Positions 1-5,101 of a DNA stretch of 5,101 bases are shown here, piece after piece. Numbering within the stretch: position 1 is the stretch's first letter; each line of letters starts with the position of its first letter. Both the position numbers and the translations under genes were made by a program. Source of the DNA: Alphaproteobacteria bacterium (lineage in GTDB: Bacteria; Pseudomonadota; Alphaproteobacteria; Sneathiellales; Sneathiellaceae); NCBI GenBank assembly GCA_006226265.1, contig SBHH01000055.1, positions 1 to 5,101 on the forward strand, written 5' to 3'. The notes beneath the pieces were generated by a model. That model saw nothing but the letters and a program-made list of their open reading frames with translations. It ran no database searches and was not told where the DNA came from.

Positions 1-1
1 G

Positions 2-58
2 GAAAAAGCGATTAAATTTGAAAATCCATTTGGCGATATCGATAATATACCTTTCTAG
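2..58 (+). CDS. Possible C-terminal tail of an unidentified protein (5' end outside window)
   Basis: Reading from base 2, an open frame of 18 codons ends at a TAG at 56-58. The encoded tail is hydrophilic with aromatic residues (ending FGDIDNIPF) and could be a protein C-terminus. I do not recognise the protein. Against it, the stretch is much more AT-rich than the other genes here and uses codons such as ATA and CCA that they rarely use, and no terminator follows. It may simply be intergenic DNA. Only sequence to the left of the window can settle this. Confidence 0.22.
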   Translation, partial: EKAIKFENPFGDIDNIPF

Positions 59-151
59 TCAAATTTTGTGCGTGCGAACCATGTGACGAGCGAGACGCAC
101 TGGACTAAAGGCGGGATTGTAAAAAGGGGGCTTGCCTGAGAGAAAAGGAAA

Positions 152-228
152 TGGTGCGCCCGGCAGGACTCGAACCTGCTACCCCCAGATTAGGAATCTG
201 ATGCTCTATCCTGATGAGCTACGGGCGC
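152..228 (-). tRNA. tRNA-Arg (anticodon CCT)
   Basis: Read on the minus strand, this is a complete 77-nt cloverleaf with an encoded 3' CCA (152-154). The acceptor stem is GCGCCCG paired with CGGGCGC. The D arm is GCTC/GAGC. The anticodon stem is TCAGA/TCTGG with loop TTCCTAA, which places CCT at positions 34-36. The T arm is GCAGG-TTCGAGT-CCTGC with the conserved TTCGA. Anticodon CCT reads AGG, so this is an arginine tRNA. It lies downstream of, and in the same direction as, the dienoyl-CoA isomerase gene, with 89 bp between them. tRNA genes of this kind are common integration sites, but no repeat of its 3' end is seen elsewhere in this window. Confidence 0.97.
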
Positions 229-233
229 GTGCC

Positions 234-258
234 TGAATGCCGGTATTTCCCGCATTCA
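234..258. repeat. Inverted repeat (7-bp arms) just upstream of tRNA-Arg
   Basis: Arms TGAATGC (234-240) and GCATTCA (252-258) are perfect complements around an 11-nt loop. Two further G-C pairs can form inside after one mismatch. The hairpin lies between the stop of the isomerase gene and the 5' end of the tRNA. It has no T-run on either side, so it is not a standard intrinsic terminator. It could be a weak stop, an RNA-processing signal ahead of the tRNA, or chance. Confidence 0.4.
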
Positions 259-283
259 AAAGCCGTTTCCTTCTACCTTGCAA
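254..283 (-). promoter_or_regulatory. Weak promoter candidate for tRNA-Arg
   Basis: On the minus strand a -35-like TTGCAA (283-278) is followed after 18 nt by a -10-like TTGAAT (259-254). Each matches 4 of 6 consensus bases. Transcription would start about 18-20 nt ahead of the mature tRNA 5' end, a normal distance. The -10 overlaps the right arm of the 234-258 inverted repeat. The match is weak and could be chance; read-through from the isomerase gene is the alternative source of the tRNA transcript. Confidence 0.22.
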
Positions 284-317
284 TCGCCTCTGATCCAAGC
301 AATTTCACGCTTTTCCG

Positions 318-1166
318 TTATCCGATATTTTTGCGGATGGGCGGAAGATCGACAAAATTGCCGGGGCGCTTTTCCTTGTTGGCCGTCATGGCCTCGAAAA
401 TTTCCTCCCGTTGCAGCATGCTCGCATTCCAGATCGCAATATAGTCGAGGCTGTCCTTGACCGAATGATCGCGGGCGTAATTCATCATCCGTTTGCAGCC
501 CATGACGGCGAGCGGGGCTTTCGAGGCGATTTCGCTAGCGATCTTCATCACCTCGGCGAGCATATCCTCCTGATTGGCGAAGACCCGGTTGACAAGGCCC
601 GTTTCCTTCGCTTCACCTGCACCCATTTTCCGGCCCGTATAGGCAAGCTCCCGCGCGATGCCGTCACCAATCAGCTTGGAGATACGGGGGAAGGTGCCGA
701 CGTCTGCCGTCATGCCGATATTGGTCTCGAAAATTGTGATGAAGGCATCCTCCGTCGCGTAGCGCATATCGCAGGCGGTAATCAGATCGACCCCGCCGCC
801 GATGCAGCCACCCTGAATGGCAGCAAGCACCGGAACGCGGCATTCCTCAAGCGCGCTGAACGTCTCCTGCATATTGCGGACGGCGCCATAGAAATCGGCC
901 CCTGCACGGATGCGGGCTGCGCGCTTTTCTGCGGGGTCCTTAATTTCATCCTGCGTAAAAGACGCGACATCGAGGCCTGATGTGAAATGCGGTCCGGTCG
1001 AGGAAATGACGATGGCGCGGGCCTTGGCCTCTCGATCGATATCGCGGACAATTTCGGGAAGTTCGTTCCAGAAGGCGGGGATCATGCTGTTCCGCTTCTC
1101 AGGCCGGCTCATGCGGATATGGGCAATGTGATTGTCGATCTCGACATCAAAACAGCTATGGGCCAT
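318..1166 (-). CDS. Crotonase-family delta3,5-delta2,4-dienoyl-CoA isomerase-like protein (282 aa)
   Basis: Seen: a full-length crotonase fold protein with SGLDV (63-67), which contributes to the oxyanion hole, and a glycine-rich GGCIGGGVD segment (119-127). Asp127, Glu147 and Asp155 (in ADVG) are spaced 20 and 8 residues apart. Known: mammalian ECH1 has the same spacing for its triad Asp176/Glu196/Asp204, and the flanking sequence (GGCIGGGVDLI-ACD-RY) also resembles it. Inferred reaction: shifting 3,5-dienoyl-CoA to 2,4-dienoyl-CoA in the cytosol during oxidation of unsaturated acyl chains. A plain enoyl-CoA hydratase is less likely because hydratases carry a Glu/Glu pair. No signal peptide or membrane segment is visible. 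The ATG at 1166 is chosen because an AAGGA lies 8 nt upstream. An in-frame ATG at 1265 would add 33 unconserved residues and run into a perfect dyad. The gene is divergent from the acyl-CoA synthetase, suggesting shared control. Confidence 0.88.
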   Translation of the reverse strand: MAHSCFDVEIDNHIAHIRMSRPEKRNSMIPAFWNELPEIVRDIDREAKARAIVISSTGPHFTSGLDVASFTQDEIKDPAEKRAARIRAGADFYGAVRNMQETFSALEECRVPVLAAIQGGCIGGGVDLITACDMRYATEDAFITIFETNIGMTADVGTFPRISKLIGDGIARELAYTGRKMGAGEAKETGLVNRVFANQEDMLAEVMKIASEIASKAPLAVMGCKRMMNYARDHSVKDSLDYIAIWNASMLQREEIFEAMTANKEKRPGNFVDLPPIRKNIG

Positions 1167-1174
1167 CGGGTCAT

Positions 1175-1179
1175 TCCTT
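1175..1179 (-). promoter_or_regulatory. Ribosome binding site of the isomerase gene
   Basis: AAGGA on the minus strand, 8 nt before the ATG at 1166. It decides the start in favour of the 282-residue protein over the longer open frame beginning at 1265, which has no comparable site. Confidence 0.75.
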
Positions 1180-1212
1180 TCACGGGAGCAGGGTGTGATT
1201 TTGTTGGGGCCC

Positions 1213-1241
1213 ATCTTACGGGTAAGAGGTGAGGGGTTCAA
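1213..1241 (-). promoter_or_regulatory. Candidate promoter for the dienoyl-CoA isomerase gene
   Basis: On the minus strand, TTGAAC (1241-1236) and TAAGAT (1218-1213) are separated by exactly 17 nt. Each shares 4 of 6 bases with the sigma-70-type consensus. The start of transcription would fall near 1206, giving a leader of about 40 nt that contains the AAGGA site. The 14-bp palindrome at 1214-1227 covers most of the -10 element, which would suit repressor control. A TTGACA (1255-1250) also lies nearby but has no good -10 at normal spacing. Confidence 0.38.
1214..1227. promoter_or_regulatory. 14-bp palindrome, possible operator
   Basis: TCTTAC and GTAAGA are perfect 6-bp inverted arms around GG. 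The site sits in the divergent intergenic region over the -10 of the isomerase promoter candidate. Two-fold symmetric sites of this size are typical for dimeric repressors such as TetR, GntR or MarR family proteins, which often control acyl-CoA genes. No regulator gene is in the window, so the cognate protein is unknown. Confidence 0.4.
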
Positions 1242-1262
1242 ATTCCTTCTGTCAAATTCGGG

Positions 1263-1297
1263 CATGCCCCTTTTCCTTGAATTAGAAAAGGGGCATG
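1263..1297. repeat. Perfect 13-bp inverted repeat with 9-nt loop in the divergent intergenic region
   Basis: Arms CATGCCCCTTTTC (1263-1275) and GAAAAGGGGCATG (1285-1297) are perfect complements around CTTGAATTA. As RNA this would be a stable hairpin, but neither side is followed by a T-run, so it does not look like an intrinsic terminator. It lies 82 bp before the synthetase ATG and 96 bp before the isomerase ATG. It could be an operator or activator site serving both genes, or a 5'-leader structure in the synthetase mRNA. Confidence 0.8.
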
Positions 1298-1368
1298 ATG
1301 GGAGCGGGAGAAAGGGCGCGTGGGAAACCTGCGACCTTCAAAAACAAGCAAGAAGAACAAATTCATCA

Positions 1369-1374
1369 GGGAGG
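1369..1374 (+). promoter_or_regulatory. Ribosome binding site of the acyl-CoA synthetase gene
   Basis: GGGAGG within AGGGAGGA, 5 nt before the ATG at 1380. It supports that start over an in-frame ATG at 1320, whose extra 20 residues are lysine-rich and lie outside the family's usual N-terminus. No convincing plus-strand promoter was found between 1167 and 1379. Confidence 0.8.
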
Positions 1375-1379
1375 ATGAC

Positions 1380-2921
1380 ATGGCGGTATTGCATTATGAC
1401 TGGCTCGCCCATCATGCGGAGCGAGTGCCGGACAAGACGGTTTGGGTGGACCTTCATTCAAATCGGAGCTTTTCGTACCGGCAGGCTAATGACCGGAGCC
1501 TTCGCCTTGCGAAATATCTGCAATCGAAAGCCGGGATCGAGAAAGGGGATCGCGTCGGCGTCCTCGCCATGAACTCGACGGACATGTTGGAAATCCAGAG
1601 TGCCTGCGCCAAGATCGGAGCGGTGTTCCTCCCCCTCAACTGGCGCCTGACGGTGCCGGAGCTTGCCTTCATCATTGAGGATGCGGGACCTGAAATTCTA
1701 ATCCATGATGCCGCCTTCCGGGATGAGATGACGGAGCTTCTTCAAAAGACGAAAGTGCCGCTCGCACTGGAGACGACCGGCGGGGGCGGGGAGACACCTT
1801 ACGAGGCGGCAATCAGGGAGAACGCGCCGACACCTGCGCTTGCCACCCTCACCCATGACGATATCTGGACGATCATGTATACCTCCGGCACCACGGGATT
1901 ACCGAAGGGGGCGATCAATACTTACGGGATGGCCTTTTATAATGCGGTGAATATGGGCTTTCCGATGAAAATTACACCCGATACCATCACCCTCACCATC
2001 CTGCCGCTGTTCCATACGGGCGGGCTTAATTGCTACAGCTCCGTTGTGCTTTATGCGGGCGGGACGACGCTGGTAATGCGGGCCTTTGATCCCGGCGAAT
2101 GTTTGCGGATCATTGATGATCCGGAGGTTGGCCTCACCCATTTTTTTGGCGTGCCTGCCAATTATCTGTTCATGAGCCAGCATCCGGCCTTTGCCACGAC
2201 CGATTTCTCCCGCCTGATCTGTTCCGGGATTGGCGGTGCGCCGACGCCGGTGCCACTTCTTGAAACCTATGATGCGCGCGGTCTTGCCCTGCAGCAGGGC
2301 TATGGCATGACGGAGACGAGCCCGACGGTCCTTGTTCAGGATGCCGCAATGGCAGTCGGTAAGCCTGGATCGACCGGCAAACTCGCGCTCAACACGGCGG
2401 CGCGCATCGTCGGCGAAGATGGCAAGGATGTCGCGCAGGGCGAGACGGGGGAGCTCTGGGTCAAGGGTCCCAATATCACGCCCGGATACTGGAACCGGCC
2501 CGAAGCCAATGCCGAAACGATCACGGACGGCTGGCTGCATACCGGGGACGCCTGCCGTATCGATCCGGAGGGGCATTACTATATCGTCGATCGCTGGAAG
2601 GATATGTATATCTCGGGCGGGGAGAATGTCTATCCGGCGGAGGTGGAAAGCACCCTCTTCAAGATGGAAGGTATTGCCGATCTTGCGATTATCGGTGTGC
2701 CGGATGACCGCTGGGACGAGGTGGGTTGTGCCGTTGTCGTTCGCGCCCCAACGGCGAAATTCACGGCCGATGATCTGCTCCTTTATTGTCAGGGCAAGCT
2801 TGCGAAATACAAGATCCCGAAGCATGTCGTCTTTATTGATGAACTGCCGCGCAATGCGACGGGAAAAGTGCTGAAACGGGTGCTGAAGGATCAGGTCGGC
2901 GAGTTGCGAGAGACTGCCTGA
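1380..2921 (+). CDS. AMP-forming acyl-CoA synthetase (fatty-acid/aryl-CoA ligase type, 513 aa)
   Basis: ANL-superfamily enzyme that would activate a carboxylic acid with ATP to an acyl-adenylate and then transfer it to CoA. Seen in order: the P-loop YTSGTTGLPKG (167-177); PLFHTGG (209-215), a conserved substrate-side loop; YGMTET (308-313), the adenine/acyl-adenylate motif; TGD (388-390); DRWKDMYISGGENVYPAEVE (404-423), the hinge and A8 region; and PRNATGK (490-496) with the catalytic Lys496. The length is normal and nothing is missing. No transmembrane segment is visible, so it is probably cytosolic or peripherally membrane-associated. The substrate cannot be read from the motifs. The gene resembles medium/long-chain FadD-like and feruloyl-CoA-synthetase-like ligases. 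It is divergent from the dienoyl-CoA isomerase and convergent with the thiolase, implying that all belong to one acyl-CoA pathway. It ends at the hairpin at 2943-2970. Confidence 0.95.
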   Translation: MAVLHYDWLAHHAERVPDKTVWVDLHSNRSFSYRQANDRSLRLAKYLQSKAGIEKGDRVGVLAMNSTDMLEIQSACAKIGAVFLPLNWRLTVPELAFIIEDAGPEILIHDAAFRDEMTELLQKTKVPLALETTGGGGETPYEAAIRENAPTPALATLTHDDIWTIMYTSGTTGLPKGAINTYGMAFYNAVNMGFPMKITPDTITLTILPLFHTGGLNCYSSVVLYAGGTTLVMRAFDPGECLRIIDDPEVGLTHFFGVPANYLFMSQHPAFATTDFSRLICSGIGGAPTPVPLLETYDARGLALQQGYGMTETSPTVLVQDAAMAVGKPGSTGKLALNTAARIVGEDGKDVAQGETGELWVKGPNITPGYWNRPEANAETITDGWLHTGDACRIDPEGHYYIVDRWKDMYISGGENVYPAEVESTLFKMEGIADLAIIGVPDDRWDEVGCAVVVRAPTAKFTADDLLLYCQGKLAKYKIPKHVVFIDELPRNATGKVLKRVLKDQVGELRETA

Positions 2922-2937
2922 ACACTTCATCGCGCCA

Positions 2938-2979
2938 ATAAAAAGGGCCGCTGGTATTCCGGCGGCCCTTGTCGTTTTT
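2938..2979. terminator. Bidirectional intrinsic terminator between convergent genes
   Basis: AAGGGCCGC (2943-2951) pairs perfectly with GCGGCCCTT (2962-2970). One wobble and two G-C pairs extend it inward to a TATT tetraloop, giving a 12-bp stem. On the plus strand TTTTT follows at 2975-2979. On the minus strand the stem runs into TTTTT (2944-2940). It can therefore stop both the acyl-CoA synthetase transcript, whose stop codon is 21 bp before the stem, and the thiolase transcript, whose stop codon is 25 bp away on the other side. Confidence 0.9.
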
Positions 2980-2995
2980 AAAGGCGAGGAGAGGC

Positions 2996-4201
2996 TTATG
3001 CGCCTTCCTTGCCAATGATGGTGAGGGAGCAGACATTCTGATGCGGGAAGCCGCCGAGATTATGGGTCATCCCGAAGACCGGTTCCTCTTTCCGCTGACG
3101 GTCGCCCGCGCGGCCCTGCATCTGCAGATACATCTCGTAAATCATGCGAAGGCCGGATGCGCCGATCGGGTGGCCGAAGCATTTAAGCCCGCCGTCGATC
3201 TGGCAAGGGATCTTGCCGTCCGCATCGAAGAAGCCGTTCATCACATCGTTCACCGCATCCCCTTCCTCGGAAATGAACAGATCCTCCATCGTCACGAACT
3301 CGGTGATGGAGAAGCAGTCATGCACTTCGAACAGGCTGATTTGGTCGCGCGGTTTCGTGATGCCGGCTTCCTTATAGGCCCGGTTCGCGGCCGCCCGTGT
3401 CGTCACAAAATGGCTACCGTCCCAGGAGTTATGCTGGGCTTCCCGGCCGTTGGAGGCCGAAAGCTGCATCGCCTTCACGGTGATCAGGTCGGTCTTGCCG
3501 AGGGATTTCGCAATCTCCGGCGTGGTGACAATGGCGCAGGCCGATCCGTCACTCACCCCGCAGCAGTCGAAAAGACCGAGCGGTTCCGCGATCATCGGCG
3601 CGTTCATGACGCGATCTTCATCGATCTTGTTGCGAAGATGCGCTTTCGGATTGCGCGCGCCGTTATCATGGCTTTTGACCGAGATATGCGCCATGGCCCG
3701 CTTCATATCGTCCTTGTTGACGCCATGCTTCGCCGAATAGGCAGAGGCAAGCTGCGCAAAGGAGCCGGGGGCGGAGGCATTGGCCCAGAAAAGATCGTTG
3801 ATGGAGCCACGGTTTCGCTGCGGCAGGCCGCCATAACCCGTATCCTTCAGTTTCTCGACACCGAGCGCGAGCGCGATATCGCAGGCGCCGGAGGCGACGG
3901 CATAGACGGCTCCCCGAAAGGCTTCCGATCCGCTGGCGCAGTAGTTTTCAACGCGCGTTACCGGAATGTTTGGCAGGCGCAGCGCGGTCGAAAGCGGCAC
4001 GGCGGACTTGCCGACATGCTCTTCCTCAATCGCGGTGGCGAGCCAGGCTGCCTCGATCTGGCTTTTCTCGATGCCCGCATCCGCGAGCGCCTCGACATAA
4101 GCCTCGATCATCAGATCTTCCGCGTTATCGTTCCAGCGTTCACCGAACTTGGAACAGCCCATACCCAAAATCGCAACTTTATCCTTAATTCCCGAGGCCA
4201 T
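2996..4201 (-). CDS. SCP2-type thiolase (acetyl-CoA acetyltransferase-like, 401 aa)
   Basis: Thiolase-superfamily enzyme making or cleaving beta-ketoacyl-CoA. Seen: N-terminal VAILGMGCSKFG typical of the SCP-x/archaeal thiolase branch; the nucleophilic cysteine Cys88 in VENYCASGSEA; HDCFS (294-298), supplying His294 and the second cysteine Cys296, which sits here in this branch rather than in a C-terminal CxG motif; GHPIGASG (343-350) with His344; and GMTHNLGG (377-384). All catalytic positions are present, so it should be active. There is no C-terminal SCP2 sterol-carrier domain, as is usual in prokaryotes. The ATG at 4201 is preceded by AAAGGAG and lies 2 nt after the stop of the HMGCS-like/DUF35 fusion, implying an operon with translational coupling. 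Known relatives work with DUF35 proteins, in archaeal acetoacetyl-CoA thiolase/HMGCS complexes and in Ltp2 and BbsAB systems. The substrate is not determined. Confidence 0.92.
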   Translation of the reverse strand: MASGIKDKVAILGMGCSKFGERWNDNAEDLMIEAYVEALADAGIEKSQIEAAWLATAIEEEHVGKSAVPLSTALRLPNIPVTRVENYCASGSEAFRGAVYAVASGACDIALALGVEKLKDTGYGGLPQRNRGSINDLFWANASAPGSFAQLASAYSAKHGVNKDDMKRAMAHISVKSHDNGARNPKAHLRNKIDEDRVMNAPMIAEPLGLFDCCGVSDGSACAIVTTPEIAKSLGKTDLITVKAMQLSASNGREAQHNSWDGSHFVTTRAAANRAYKEAGITKPRDQISLFEVHDCFSITEFVTMEDLFISEEGDAVNDVMNGFFDADGKIPCQIDGGLKCFGHPIGASGLRMIYEMYLQMQGRAGDRQRKEEPVFGMTHNLGGFPHQNVCSLTIIGKEGA

Positions 4202-4203
4202 TG

Positions 4204-5101
4204 TTATTCTCCTTTCTTTGGAGCGTCTGCAGGGGTTGCTTTCCAGAAATAGCGCCTGAAACCGCGCTTGTCGTCATAGTCCTTGATCCGGAACATCATC
4301 TTCATCGGCATGCCGACCTTGATCTCCGTTTCCGGCGAGATGTCGGTGAAATCGCTCATCAGGCGACCACCTTCGTCGAACTGGATCATGCCGTAATAGG
4401 CGGGCGGATCAGGAGAGTAGGTCAACCGGTCCGCCGTATAGGAATTGACGCGGGAGACCCGCTCGGCGAAGGGATAATCCTCCTGCGTGCCGATGGCGCC
4501 GCAATTCTCGTTGACGCACATATTGGTTTTCGGGAACTGCGCCGTCCCGCATTGCGAACATTTGCCGCCGACCATGCGCTGCGACATGCCCTTGTTGCGG
4601 TAAAGCGTGGTGAGGCCGGTCTTCTTGTCCGTCTCGGCGCGAATGCCGCGTTCGATCGTGACTAGGTTCCGGAATGCCTGGAAGCGGTTGTAGTTGGTTT
4701 CTGCATAGCGGCGGGCGAGATGGCCCGTGATGCCCATGCGGGAGGAGAGGGATTTGATTTCCTCTGTCACTTCAAAAAGGAGGGTGTCGCTCCCCTGGCC
4801 GAAGCTCGCAACCAGGATCTTGTCGCCGGGCTTGCTCTGTTCCAGCGCATGGGCAAGCATGACCATGGAATGGGCCGTGCCCGTCTCGCCGCAGTTATTC
4901 TGCAAATTGTCTGCAACAGAGCTTTCGGGAAGGCCCATCTTCTTCGCGATGGAGGCCGCAACCCGCTTTGCCGCAACGGGGAAGCAGAAGGTGGTGATGG
5001 AGGCCGGATCGACGCCGGTTTTCTCCAAAAGGCCGGAAATGGCGGTGGGGACGATTTTGAGATATCCCTCATCGCGGATCCAGCGTTCTTCCCAATTGTA
5101 A
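4204..5101 (-). CDS. HMG-CoA-synthase-like domain fused to DUF35 zinc ribbon/OB-fold (C-terminal 298 aa, 5' partial)
   Basis: The frame is open to the window edge (first full codons YNWEERW), so the true start is outside; a TTG at 5028 is an internal leucine. Numbering from the codon at 5100-5098: residues 1-115 match the C-terminal half of an HMG-CoA synthase/KAS III-like thiolase fold, with NNCGETG (68-74) at the site of the family's GNT/S motif and KPGDKILVASFGQGSD (90-105), a typical last strand. Residues about 117-175 form a linker. Cys181, Cys184, Cys195 and Cys200 make a CX2C-X10-CX4C zinc ribbon, and about 206-290 is the DUF35 OB-fold, a CoA-binding module in related complexes. At the position of the family's catalytic histidine (FHxP) the sequence is FCFP with Cys39. 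The stop codon is 2 nt before the thiolase start. Inferred role: partner of that thiolase, either making HMG-CoA-like products or guiding acyl-CoA. The upstream Glu/Cys residues cannot be seen. Confidence 0.85.
   Translation of the reverse strand, partial: YNWEERWIRDEGYLKIVPTAISGLLEKTGVDPASITTFCFPVAAKRVAASIAKKMGLPESSVADNLQNNCGETGTAHSMVMLAHALEQSKPGDKILVASFGQGSDTLLFEVTEEIKSLSSRMGITGHLARRYAETNYNRFQAFRNLVTIERGIRAETDKKTGLTTLYRNKGMSQRMVGGKCSQCGTAQFPKTNMCVNENCGAIGTQEDYPFAERVSRVNSYTADRLTYSPDPPAYYGMIQFDEGGRLMSDFTDISPETEIKVGMPMKMMFRIKDYDDKRGFRRYFWKATPADAPKKGE
4209..4215 (-). promoter_or_regulatory. Thiolase ribosome binding site inside the upstream gene's last codons
   Basis: AAAGGAG on the minus strand, 7 nt before the thiolase ATG. 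It lies within the final codons of the fusion gene, whose TAA is at 4206-4204. This overlap is typical of translationally coupled partners made in fixed proportion. Confidence 0.75.

Noticed and set aside
68..100. Inverted repeat GTGCGT / ACGCAC as a terminator for the possible gene ending at 58
   Set aside because: Only 6 bp with a 21-nt loop and no T-run after it; not a credible terminator.
121..139. Terminator after tRNA-Arg on the minus strand (GGCAAGCC then CCCTTTTT)
   Set aside because: The stem is only 3 bp with a 2-nt loop. The T-run alone is not enough to call it.
152..228. tRNA-Arg as a used attachment site of a mobile element
   Set aside because: No direct repeat of the tRNA 3' end, integrase, or other mobile gene is present in the window.
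1167..1265. 33-residue N-terminal extension of the isomerase starting at the ATG at 1265
   Set aside because: The extension resembles no crotonase N-terminus, its ATG lies in the arm of a perfect inverted repeat, and the ATG at 1166 has a well-placed AAGGA.
1899..2930. 343-codon minus-strand open frame opposite the acyl-CoA synthetase gene
   Set aside because: Arg/Ile-rich low-information protein antisense to a complete ANL-family enzyme; no ribosome binding site or family motif seen.
2969..4252. 427-codon plus-strand open frame opposite the thiolase gene
   Set aside because: Its protein is Arg/His/Ala-rich with no recognisable motif and is the antisense of a thiolase with every catalytic motif intact. 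It also starts inside the terminator hairpin. It is a GC-driven shadow.
5026..5028. TTG as the start of the HMGCS-like/DUF35 gene
   Set aside because: The frame continues upstream to the window edge with family-like sequence (YNWEERW, then GYLKIVPTA), so this TTG is an internal leucine codon.

Overview
The window looks like alphaproteobacterial chromosome. The evidence is moderate-to-high GC with GC-rich third codon positions in the genes, strong AGGAG-type ribosome binding sites, and acyl-CoA enzymes of the type common in that class. In particular, an HMG-CoA-synthase-like domain is fused to a DUF35 zinc-ribbon/OB-fold beside an SCP2-type thiolase. The genus cannot be named from sequence alone.

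Layout, left to right. Positions 1-151 are AT-rich, with at most the last 18 codons of an unidentified plus-strand gene. A tRNA-Arg(CCT) lies on the minus strand at 152-228, preceded by a small hairpin. A crotonase-family gene with the complete acid triad of delta3,5-delta2,4-dienoyl-CoA isomerases runs on the minus strand (318-1166). A 213-bp divergent intergenic region (1167-1379) follows. It holds a minus-strand promoter candidate overlapped by a 14-bp palindrome, and a perfect 13-bp-arm dyad at 1263-1297. An acyl-CoA synthetase (AMP-forming) runs on the plus strand (1380-2921). It ends at a strong bidirectional terminator (2938-2979) shared with the convergent genes to its right. Those are a minus-strand pair: an HMGCS-like/DUF35 fusion that enters from the right edge (4204-5101, 5' end outside) and an SCP2-type thiolase (2996-4201) starting 2 nt after it.

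Together the genes describe CoA-thioester metabolism. The synthetase would activate a carboxylic acid, the isomerase would reposition conjugated double bonds of an unsaturated acyl-CoA, and the thiolase with its DUF35/HMGCS-like partner would make or break a carbon-carbon bond. The thiolase plus HMGCS plus DUF35 combination resembles the archaeal acetoacetyl-CoA thiolase/HMG-CoA synthase/DUF35 complex. It also resembles bacterial thiolase-DUF35 pairs used in steroid and aromatic degradation. The visible half of the HMGCS-like domain appears to lack the family's catalytic histidine, so a partner or altered role is as likely as true HMG-CoA synthesis. The physiological substrate is not evident from the window.
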